Shown piece after piece: positions 15,206 to 21,160 of a stretch of DNA of 21,160 nt. Position numbers and translations under genes: made by a program. The stretch is taken from NCBI GenBank assembly GCA_020722825.1, contig DYKC01000003.1:1-21160 (forward strand). The letters are read 5' to 3'. Under the pieces are notes generated by a model. The model was not told the origin of the DNA and searched no databases. It saw only the letters and a program-made list of their open reading frames with translations. Each line of letters opens with the position of its first letter. Position 1 is the first letter of the stretch. Source of the DNA: Vermiphilus sp. Lineage in GTDB: Bacteria; Ratteibacteria; UBA8468; B48-G9; JAFGKM01.

Positions 15206-17134
15206 ATGGCAAATAACAACTCAAAAAACAAAAAGAAAAAACAGCCGCTACCGAGAAATAATCTGTTCAAGGGACTCCTGTTCTGGATAATAGCCGGCAT
15301 TATTCTCATATCTCTTGCGCATTTTTCGGGCTTTGAGGGGAAGAAGAAGGAGATAATTTACAGCCAGTTGTTGACAGAAATAAAAGGAAACAACATATCC
15401 GGAACCCTTATATTAAAAGGGAATTATGTATCCGGCACATTGAAGAACGGAACCAGGTTTTCAACATATGCGCCGGATGACCCGGAGTTATTTAACATCC
15501 TGCGGGAAAACAAGATTGATTTCAAGGTAGAACCTTCCTCCAACATCTGGACTAACATACTGGGCTCCACAATACCTATACTGCTCATCTTTCTGCTGAT
15601 ATGGTTCCTCATATTCAGGCAGATGTCCTCAGAAGGAAACAGGGTAATGGCTTTTACCAAGAGCCGTCCTATAATGCCTGACCAGAGAAACCGCGTCACA
15701 TTTAACGACGTAGCAGGATGTAAAGAAGCCAAGGAGGAACTGCAGGAGATTATCCAGTTTTTAAAAGAACCAAAAAAATTTCAGAAGTTAGGCGGTAAAA
15801 TCCCCAAAGGCGTTCTGCTCATAGGACCCCCCGGCACAGGAAAGACCCTTCTTGCAAAGGCTGTTGCAGGCGAGGCAAATGTGCCCTTTCTCAGCATGAG
15901 CGGTTCTGACTTTGTTGAGATGTTTGTCGGTGTCGGGGCCAGCAGGGTACGGGATTTGTTCAGACAGGCACTGAAACTGAGCCCCTGCATAATTTTTATT
16001 GACGAACTGGATGCCGTGGGGCGCCAGCGATTTGCGGGTCTTGGCGGAGGACATGACGAAAGAGAACAGACCCTTAACCAGTTGCTCGTTCAGATGGACG
16101 GTTTCCAGACCGAAACAGGGGTTATCGTAATGGCGGCAACAAACAGACCCGATGTGCTTGACCCGGCACTTACCAGACCGGGCAGGTTTGACAGAACCAT
16201 TGTAGTTACACTTCCGGATATAAAGGCACGCGAGGAGATTCTCACAGTGCATATGAGAAAAAAGCCCCTTGCAGACTCGGTGGATATAAAAACGCTGGCA
16301 CGGGCAACCGCGGGACTATCAGGAGCAAATCTGGAGAACCTTACCAATGAAGCAGCCTTACTTGCGGCAAGAAAGGGAAAAGACAAAATAGATATGGAGG
16401 ATTTTGAAGAAGCAAAGGACAAGGTCCTTATGGGCGTTGAAAGAAGAAGTCTTGTCATAAGCGAGGAAGAAAAAAAGATTATCGCATACCATGAAGCCGG
16501 TCATACCCTCGTACAGAAACAACTTCCTGAGGTTTATCCTGTGCACAAAGTCACCATTATACCGAGAGGTCAGGCTCTCGGGGTAACCCACATACTACCG
16601 GAAAAAGACAGTTTTATTGAAAGTGACACCTACTACAAAAACTCCATCTGTGCATTGATGGCAGGCAGAGCCGCTGAAAAGATTGTTTTCAAAAAGATAT
16701 TTACCGGAGGAGAAAACGATCTTAAGGTGGCTACGGAGATAACCCGAAGGATGATATGCGAATGGGGTATGAGTGAAAATCTTGGACCGGTAAGTTATCA
16801 CCACAACGAAGCCGTTTTTCTGGGGAGAGACCTTGTACAGCAGAGAGAATACAGTGAAGAAACCACCAGAGAGATAGACAGTGAAATCCGCAGGATACTT
16901 GAAGAAGCAGAAAAGAGAGCAGAGAAGATGCTGACTGAACAGCGAGATAAACTTGAACAACTCGCATCAGAACTTCTGAAAAGGGAGACTCTTAACTCAG
17001 AAGAGATAGATGAGATACTTGGACTGAAAACACCGGCTCAGCCTTCCCTGTGGGAGATACCTTCACCCTCTGCTCCTTCCCTCTACCCCGAGGAAAGCGG
17101 AACAAAAGATGAGGAAAAAGGAGAAAAAGGGTAA
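15206..17134 (+). CDS. ftsH: FtsH, ATP-dependent membrane zinc protease
   Basis: Degrades misfolded and regulatory membrane and cytoplasmic proteins. A Lys/Asn-rich N-terminus precedes two membrane segments (about 22-40 and 116-138) flanking a periplasmic region. The AAA+ module has Walker A GPPGTGKT (207-214), Walker B IIFIDELDAVG and the second-region-of-homology arginines in NRPDVLDPALTRPGRFDR. The protease has the zinc motif HEAGH (429-433). The C-terminus ends in a coiled-coil segment and an acidic tail. Length of 642 residues is normal. AAGGTGG before the ATG sets the start. The stop TAA shares its last base with the ATG of folE (TAATG), indicating coupled translation. Confidence 0.97.
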   Translation: MANNNSKNKKKKQPLPRNNLFKGLLFWIIAGIILISLAHFSGFEGKKKEIIYSQLLTEIKGNNISGTLILKGNYVSGTLKNGTRFSTYAPDDPELFNILRENKIDFKVEPSSNIWTNILGSTIPILLIFLLIWFLIFRQMSSEGNRVMAFTKSRPIMPDQRNRVTFNDVAGCKEAKEELQEIIQFLKEPKKFQKLGGKIPKGVLLIGPPGTGKTLLAKAVAGEANVPFLSMSGSDFVEMFVGVGASRVRDLFRQALKLSPCIIFIDELDAVGRQRFAGLGGGHDEREQTLNQLLVQMDGFQTETGVIVMAATNRPDVLDPALTRPGRFDRTIVVTLPDIKAREEILTVHMRKKPLADSVDIKTLARATAGLSGANLENLTNEAALLAARKGKDKIDMEDFEEAKDKVLMGVERRSLVISEEEKKIIAYHEAGHTLVQKQLPEVYPVHKVTIIPRGQALGVTHILPEKDSFIESDTYYKNSICALMAGRAAEKIVFKKIFTGGENDLKVATEITRRMICEWGMSENLGPVSYHHNEAVFLGRDLVQQREYSEETTREIDSEIRRILEEAEKRAEKMLTEQRDKLEQLASELLKRETLNSEEIDEILGLKTPAQPSLWEIPSPSAPSLYPEESGTKDEEKGEKG

Positions 17135-17700
17135 TGGACCAGAAGAAGATAGAAAACGCAGTCAGAATGATTATTGAGGCAATCGGTGAAAACCCAAACA
17201 GGAGAGGAATACGGGAGACTCCAAAGAGGGTAGCGCGTATGTGTGCTGAAATATGCGGGGGATTAGAAGAAGACCCCGAAAAAATTCTCGGCAAGGTATT
17301 TAAAGAAGACCACAACGAACTGGTACTTGTAAAAGACATCCCCTTCTTCTCCCTCTGTGAACACCATCTCCTGCCCTTTTATGGAAAAACTCATATAGCA
17401 TACCTGCCTGATAACCAGAGGGTTGTGGGCATAAGCAAGATTGCACGCCTGGTGGAGGTCTTTTCCAGGAGAATACAACTACAGGAAAGGATGACCAATC
17501 AACTGGCAGATACCATAATGAAGGTTCTAACTCCGCAGGGAACAATGGTAGTCATTGAAGCAGAACATTTGTGCATCGAGATGCGGGGCATAAGAAAACC
17601 CGGCACAAAAATAGTCACCTCTGCAATGCGCGGTATATTCCTTAGGGATTTCAGAACAAGGACTGAAGCACTAAACCTTATTATGCCCTCTTCAAGATAA
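17134..17700 (+). CDS. folE: GTP cyclohydrolase I
   Basis: Converts GTP to 7,8-dihydroneopterin triphosphate for folate, and possibly for queuosine-type products. The zinc ligands are visible as C75 and H78 in SLCEHHLLPF and C147 in EAEHLCIEMRG. GISKIARLVEVFSRRIQLQERMT, noted in parts, is the family signature. Length (188 residues) is normal. The ATG overlaps the ftsH stop by one base, with AAAAGGAG upstream inside ftsH. It is the last gene of the plus-strand group and ends 18 bases from the end of the convergent small membrane-protein gene. Confidence 0.97.
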   Translation: MDQKKIENAVRMIIEAIGENPNRRGIRETPKRVARMCAEICGGLEEDPEKILGKVFKEDHNELVLVKDIPFFSLCEHHLLPFYGKTHIAYLPDNQRVVGISKIARLVEVFSRRIQLQERMTNQLADTIMKVLTPQGTMVVIEAEHLCIEMRGIRKPGTKIVTSAMRGIFLRDFRTRTEALNLIMPSSR

Positions 17701-17718
17701 CCGTAACAGGTTGTTTAT

Positions 17719-17901
17719 CTACCTTAACAGTGGAGAGAACAGCAGTACCACGCCCACAATCATCAGAATGATACCCACTATGGCAAACAGGTCAGAGGTA
17801 CTCTCCTTCTGGTAATTAAGTTTAGGTTTAAATGTGAAATATGCTCCACCGATAACGAAGAGCAGACCCACAACTGTCTCTACAACTTCTCTTATATCCA
17901 T
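17719..17901 (-). CDS. Small membrane protein, 60 residues, unknown function
   Basis: A two-helix hydrophobic protein with membrane segments at about residues 8-24 and 37-58. They are joined by a short polar loop, KPKLNYQKESTSD. I do not recognise a family. A strong GGGGAGG lies about 8 bases before the ATG, which, with the tight 15-base gap behind mtaB, argues that it is a real gene at the end of the nadC-tatD-mtaB group. Confidence 0.65.
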   Translation of the reverse strand: MDIREVVETVVGLLFVIGGAYFTFKPKLNYQKESTSDLFAIVGIILMIVGVVLLFSPLLR

Positions 17902-17916
17902 TTTAATAACCTCCCC

Positions 17917-19131
17917 TTACCCTTCCCTCGTGCCTATCACCAAACCTTCTTTAACAACCTCTTTACCAGTTACGTTTACGATTTTATTCAGAAGGTCTTT
18001 CCCGCCTGAAAACGCTACAGGGATATATTCCGAAGAATATCCTTCCCATCCGCCTTCTGTCTCTTTTTCAACAAGCACCTCAAGAGACCTGCCGGCAAAT
18101 CCCTTTTTTACATTATAGCACATCTTTTTAACTGCATCTGCCAGTTGCCCCTCTCTTTCTTTTTTCACCTTTTCCGGTACCTGTCGGTCCAGCAAGCAGG
18201 CAGCGGTTCCTTCCCTCCTTGAATACCTGAAGATATGCACCCTCAAAAACCCTATTTCTTCCAGCACCTTACAGGTCAGATTGAAATCTTCTCCATCTTC
18301 ACCGGGGAAACCAACCATAACGTCTGTCGTAAACATAAACCGTCCGGTTCTGTCCTGCTTCCTTATATTCTCTATCTTCTTTAGGTATTCTGAAATGGTG
18401 TAACCCCTGCCCATCATCTTAAGTATTCTGTCAGAGCCGCTCTGAAGTGGGATATGTAAATGTCTACAGAACATTTCATTGTCAAGAAGACGCTGCGTCA
18501 GTTCATCCTTAAGGTGGAAGACCTCTATGGAACTTAAACGTAGCCTCTGCAATCCTTCTATGGACCTCATTTTCTCCATAAGGGATAGAAGACTCTCGCC
18601 CGTATCCCTTCCGTAGGCACCGAGGTCAATACCTGTTAAAACAACCTCCTTATAGCCGTTGGCTGCCAGTTGCCTGACCTCGTCAACAACCTCTGCCTCA
18701 GGGCGGCTTCTTACCCTGCCCCTCACCAGAGGTATGATGCAGAAGGTGCAAAAGTTCTCACAGCCATCCTCTATTTTTACAAATGCCCTTGTATGGTTGT
18801 CAAACCTGCTGATGGTCCTCAAACCTGACAGGAGCAGGTCATTCTTATCAGGATAGACCTCAACGTAGGGGGAAAAACTGTCAACAAAACTATTCTGTTT
18901 CCTTACCGCACAGCCGGTCACCAGCACACGCTTACCACTAGCAACTGCCTTTCTTATGAAAGACCTCGCCTCCTTTTCCGCCTTTCCGGTTACACAGCAC
19001 GTATTTACAACAACCACATCTGCCTTTCCGTCCTGGGACAGGGTATATCCCTTCTTCTCAAGATTCTCCCGTATCAACTGGCTCTCATACTGGTTCACCT
19101 TGCACCCGAACGTCTTAACCGCCGCTTTCAT
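17917..19131 (-). CDS. mtaB: MtaB, tRNA t6A37 methylthiotransferase
   Basis: Radical SAM enzyme that adds a methylthio group to N6-threonylcarbamoyladenosine at tRNA position 37. The N-terminal domain holds the three cysteines of one [4Fe-4S] cluster: C10 (FGCKVNQYES), C45 (NTCCVTGKAEKEA) and C74 (VTGCAVR). The radical SAM cluster is C124-x3-C128-x2-C131 (GCENFCTFCIIPLVRGR). FGCKVNQYES with IIPLVRGRVRSR points to MtaB rather than MiaB or RimO. The 404-residue length is slightly short, with a reduced TRAM-like end. The ATG follows the tatD stop by one base (TGA-A-ATG) with no Shine-Dalgarno, so coupling is likely. Confidence 0.93.
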   Translation of the reverse strand: MKAAVKTFGCKVNQYESQLIRENLEKKGYTLSQDGKADVVVVNTCCVTGKAEKEARSFIRKAVASGKRVLVTGCAVRKQNSFVDSFSPYVEVYPDKNDLLLSGLRTISRFDNHTRAFVKIEDGCENFCTFCIIPLVRGRVRSRPEAEVVDEVRQLAANGYKEVVLTGIDLGAYGRDTGESLLSLMEKMRSIEGLQRLRLSSIEVFHLKDELTQRLLDNEMFCRHLHIPLQSGSDRILKMMGRGYTISEYLKKIENIRKQDRTGRFMFTTDVMVGFPGEDGEDFNLTCKVLEEIGFLRVHIFRYSRREGTAACLLDRQVPEKVKKEREGQLADAVKKMCYNVKKGFAGRSLEVLVEKETEGGWEGYSSEYIPVAFSGGKDLLNKIVNVTGKEVVKEGLVIGTREG

Positions 19132-19132
19132 T

Positions 19133-19894
19133 TCAAATATTGAAGAATCTGCGGGAGTTATGTAATATCTGCCGTGCGCAGTCCTGCAGTTCCATACCCC
19201 TGACAGAGGCTATCGTCTCAACCACATAACGCACCTTTGACGGGTCGTTTCTCTTGCCTCTGAAAGGTACAGGTGCGAGATAAGGAGCATCTGTCTCAGC
19301 CATTATTCTATCCAGTGGAAACTCTCCAGCAATCATTCTCACATCATCCGCTTTCTTAAACGTAACTATCCCCGTAAACGAAATATAAAACCCTTTTCTC
19401 CTGCAATAGTCAGCAAGTACCCTGTCTCCTCCGAAACAATGGAAGACCACTTTTTCAGGTAAAACACTTTTCTCAAGTATTTCAATTACCTCATCGCGAC
19501 TCTCCCTCTGATGTATTATCAATGGCAGTCTTAATCTAACAGCAATCTCTATATGCGCCCTGAAAAAATCCTTCTGCTTCTCCTCATACTCCCTGCCGTA
19601 GTGAAAGTCCAGGCCTATCTCTCCGATACCCACAACCTTTTCATCACCTGCAAGTTCCTCAATCCGTTTTACATCAGATAGAGAAAGGTCATTCACATTG
19701 GCGGGATGTATCCCCACGACAGGATGCACAAGGTTATATCTTTCAGAAAGTTCTATACCCCTTTTACTTGACTCAATCCCCGTGCCTATGTTTATAATAC
19801 CGTCCAGCCCTTCCCTTATGGACCTTTCAATCACCTCTTCCCTGTCAGCATCAAACTCGGGAAAATCAAGGTGGCAGTGTGTGTCTATGTACAT
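19133..19894 (-). CDS. tatD: TatD-family metal-dependent deoxyribonuclease
   Basis: Amidohydrolase-fold exonuclease implicated in DNA repair and degradation. Metal ligands are visible in order: HCHLDF at the N-terminus, the glutamate of GEIGLDFHY, the histidine of IIHQRES, the histidine of FHCFGG and the aspartate of AETDAPYLAP. I start at the ATG at 19894 (253 residues) because AAGGAGAA lies upstream and MYIDTHCHLD is the usual family start. A start at 19927 would read into repeat sequence. It sits between nadC, 99 bases upstream, and mtaB, one base downstream. Confidence 0.93.
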   Translation of the reverse strand: MYIDTHCHLDFPEFDADREEVIERSIREGLDGIINIGTGIESSKRGIELSERYNLVHPVVGIHPANVNDLSLSDVKRIEELAGDEKVVGIGEIGLDFHYGREYEEKQKDFFRAHIEIAVRLRLPLIIHQRESRDEVIEILEKSVLPEKVVFHCFGGDRVLADYCRRKGFYISFTGIVTFKKADDVRMIAGEFPLDRIMAETDAPYLAPVPFRGKRNDPSKVRYVVETIASVRGMELQDCARQILHNSRRFFNI

Positions 19895-19917
19895 AATATT
19901 CTCTTTCTCCTTCACTG

Positions 19918-19940
19918 GTAGCCGCAAACTTTAGCCTGCG
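19918..19940. repeat. Degenerate palindromic repeat in the nadC-tatD spacer
   Basis: CGCAAAC, a short spacer and GCCTGCG form an imperfect hairpin. Read on the minus strand, GCAGGCT followed by a loop and TTTGCGG resembles the perfect hairpin at 9-23. The rest of the 99-base spacer (19895-19993) shows no gene or clear terminator. Confidence 0.4.
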
Positions 19941-19993
19941 TGATATGTTATATCTCCCAATTAACGAAACCTAAAAAGACCATCCCTCATAAA

Positions 19994-20902
19994 TTATTCC
20001 ATCTTGATTTTAAGGGAGAAATCCAGTGCCTTTGCCGAGTGGGTGAGTATCCCGGCAGAGACCCTGTCCACAGGCAGTTTTCTTATACCTTCAATGGTCT
20101 TCAAATCAACGTTGCCCGACCACTCAATAACAACATCTCTTCTTCTGTCCCCGAGAAAATCCACAAACCTTCCCAGTTCCTTCACATCTGCATTATCAAA
20201 CATTATTATATCTGCACCTGCAAGAAACCCTTCTTTTGCCTCTTCAAAATTCTCCACCTCCACCTCCACCTTAATCCCCCCACCACCCTTTTTTGAAAAG
20301 GGGGGAGCAAGTGGGGATTGTCCCTTTGCCTTTTCCACTGCCATTTTTACAACCTTTCCTATTGCTTTTACCCTATCCTTCATCTTCTTTTCCTGCATAT
20401 AGGCAGAGATGTGGTTGTCCTTTATCAGAACCATATCATAAAGACCAAATCTATGATTTCTGCCGCCACCGGTTTTTACAGCATATTTTTCAAGGTGCCT
20501 GAAAAGAGGCGTTGTTTTGCGGGTATCGTATACATCAACCTTCCCTGCTCTTTCAACAAACTTTTTGGTAAGCGTTGCAATGCCTGAAAGTCTCTGGAGA
20601 AAATTCAGGGCGGTGCGCTCTCCTGCAAGCATCTCTTTTACAGGACCTTTTATCTCAGCAACCAGTAGGTTTTTATCCACATTCGCCCCATCCCTGATGC
20701 TGAAACGGAATGTAAAATCAGGAGATAGGCTTAAAAAAACTGATTTAAAAATATCTATGCCGCAGATGATGCCGCTTTCCTTTGCAGTAAGAACCGCCTT
20801 AACCTCAAAATTTTCATCAAACAGAAACCTTGAGGTTACATCACCCCTGCCTATGTCCTCCCGCAGGGCATTCCTGACCAAATATTGAATATCTTTATCC
20901 AT
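19994..20902 (-). CDS. nadC: Nicotinate-nucleotide pyrophosphorylase (quinolinate phosphoribosyltransferase)
   Basis: Makes nicotinate mononucleotide from quinolinate and PRPP in de novo NAD synthesis. Active-site stretches are seen: AGERTALNFLQRLSGIAT, YDTRKTTP, KYAVKTGGGRNHRFGLYD, IKDNH, EVEVENFEEA, MFDN and GILTHSAKALDFSLKI. The start is the ATG at 20902 (302 residues), set by the adjoining promoter; an ATG at 20980 would run through the upstream terminator. The protein is about 16-18 residues longer than usual because of an in-frame palindromic insert, GQSPLAPPFSKKGGGG (about 194-209), just before the KVEVEVE strand. That strand is itself encoded by three CTCCAC repeats (plus strand, 20252-20269). 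It is followed by tatD and mtaB. Confidence 0.95.
   Translation of the reverse strand: MDKDIQYLVRNALREDIGRGDVTSRFLFDENFEVKAVLTAKESGIICGIDIFKSVFLSLSPDFTFRFSIRDGANVDKNLLVAEIKGPVKEMLAGERTALNFLQRLSGIATLTKKFVERAGKVDVYDTRKTTPLFRHLEKYAVKTGGGRNHRFGLYDMVLIKDNHISAYMQEKKMKDRVKAIGKVVKMAVEKAKGQSPLAPPFSKKGGGGIKVEVEVENFEEAKEGFLAGADIIMFDNADVKELGRFVDFLGDRRRDVVIEWSGNVDLKTIEGIRKLPVDRVSAGILTHSAKALDFSLKIKME
20273..20319. repeat. Palindromic repeat inserted in frame within nadC
   Basis: A 47-base palindrome with outer arms AATCCCC (20273-20279) and GGGGATT (20313-20319), and inner arms CCCTTTT (20286-20292) and AAAAGGG (20296-20302) around TTG. It is read as residues about 195-210 of NadC. The peptide type PPFSKKGG is what dispersed G/C-arm palindromes give when translated, as I recall from other genomes. 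It keeps the frame and lies at a surface-loop position before a core strand. Confidence 0.75.
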
Positions 20903-20908
20903 AACCTG

Positions 20909-20937
20909 ATAATACCACTTTCCCCGCCGGTTTTCAA
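20909..20937 (-). promoter_or_regulatory. Promoter of nadC, apparently leaderless
   Basis: Minus strand: TTGAAA (20937-20932), 17-base spacer, TATTAT (20914-20909), then 6 bases to the ATG at 20902. The predicted start site falls on the start codon, and there is no Shine-Dalgarno. It lies just after the terminator of the preceding outer-membrane protein gene. Confidence 0.7.
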
Positions 20938-20958
20938 TCATAGTGGGATGAATGCCAC

Positions 20959-20995
20959 AAAAAAAGAGAGGGGGGCCCATTTCTGAGCCCCCCTC
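20959..20995 (-). terminator. Intrinsic terminator after the outer-membrane protein gene
   Basis: On the minus strand GAGGGGGGC and GCCCCCCTC form a perfect 9-bp stem (20995-20987 with 20976-20968) around a 10-base loop. A short spacer and a run of seven T (20965-20959) follow. Confidence 0.9.
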
Positions 20996-21022
20996 AAACT
21001 ACTTAGTAGCAGTTACGTTTCT

Positions 21023-21160
21023 TTAGAAGGCAAGTTTCATGGAAGCAATCAACTGCCACGGGTCTTTCTTAAAATCAGGTCCAGGTGCCGGTGCCTTCAG
21101 GTAGTCGCCGCGGAACAACACACCATACTGCAGACCAAGGGAAAGGTCCTCAGTATAGTC
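21023..21160 (-). CDS. C-terminal end of a probable outer-membrane beta-barrel protein (partial)
   Basis: An open frame enters from the right edge and ends at TAA (21025-21023). The visible 45 residues alternate polar and hydrophobic (DLSLGLQYGVLFRGDYL), then a loop with APAPGPDFKKDP, and end in WQLIASMKLAF. A terminal phenylalanine with alternating hydrophobics is the usual outer-membrane barrel insertion signal. The family cannot be named from this fragment. The strong terminator just downstream supports it as the end of a transcription unit. Confidence 0.55.
   Translation of the reverse strand, partial: DYTEDLSLGLQYGVLFRGDYLKAPAPGPDFKKDPWQLIASMKLAF

Noticed and set aside
17696..17719. Possible bidirectional terminator between folE and the small membrane protein gene
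   Set aside because: AACC and GGTT give only a 4-bp core stem with a bulged extension, and neither side has a T-tract.
20252..20319. CTCCAC tandem repeat and palindrome as a CRISPR or regulatory array
   Set aside because: Three 6-base units encode an ordinary VEVEVE strand and the palindrome is single; there are no spaced repeats.
20903..20980. Longer nadC start at 20980
   Set aside because: It would place the promoter inside the coding sequence and begin within the terminator hairpin of the preceding gene; MDKDIQYLVR at 20902 is the normal family start.
1..21160. tRNA, rRNA, CRISPR, transposase, integrase or phage genes
   Set aside because: I looked for conserved stems, repeat-spacer patterns and recombinase motifs in the spacers and frames and found none.

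Overview
This window looks like ordinary chromosome from a Gram-negative, probably rod-shaped bacterium, possibly an uncultured candidate-phylum lineage. The Gram-negative reading rests on gmhA (heptose precursor of LPS), a lipoprotein with a LysM and a M23-like domain, and the C-terminus of a probable outer-membrane beta-barrel at the right edge. An AmaP/Asp23-type membrane protein and a stand-alone ThiD2 domain also suggest a lineage away from the best-studied Proteobacteria. The phylum cannot be fixed from this sequence alone.

Layout. (1) 117-1325 (+): aspartate kinase lysC. Its stop overlaps the end of a convergent minus-strand cluster. (2) 9244-1312 (-): a rod-shape cluster, transcribed in the order HD-GYP protein, mreB, mreC, mreD, mrdA (PBP2), rodA, and a B12-binding radical SAM protein. 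The genes overlap or abut except for a 74-base gap between mreB and mreC. (3) 9245-9646: a 402-base divergent promoter region with a short decayed-looking ORF. (4) 9647-13359 (+): nth, LysM/M23-like lipoprotein, dgt, dprA. (5) 13360-13557: repeat-bearing spacer. (6) 13558-17700 (+): amaP-like gene, gmhA, thiD2, ftsH, folE. (7) 20902-17719 (-): nadC, tatD, mtaB and a 60-residue membrane protein, converging on folE. (8) 21160-20959 (-): outer-membrane protein C-terminus followed by a strong intrinsic terminator.

How the genes fit together. The minus-strand cluster is a nearly complete elongasome: the MreB filament, its membrane partners MreC and MreD, the RodA glycosyltransferase and the PBP2 transpeptidase. 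A cyclic-dinucleotide-type HD-GYP gene sits at its head and overlaps mreB. The other clusters are housekeeping: base-excision repair, dNTP hydrolysis, DNA uptake or recombination, membrane proteolysis, folate/pterin, thiamin and NAD synthesis, and tRNA modification.

The most notable signals are not whole new genes. They are: (a) a roughly 55-bp element, about 85% identical by my alignment, placed directly upstream of both lysC and the amaP-like gene; (b) a palindromic repeat read through in frame inside nadC, with possible relatives in the tails of mrdA and nth; (c) promoters whose -10 box lies only 6-9 nt from the start codon with no Shine-Dalgarno sequence, suggesting leaderless mRNAs; (d) a half-length receiver domain on the HD-GYP protein; and (e) a M23 domain that has lost zinc ligands. 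I found no CRISPR array, tRNA, rRNA, integrase or transposase, and no clear undescribed defence or biosynthetic system.
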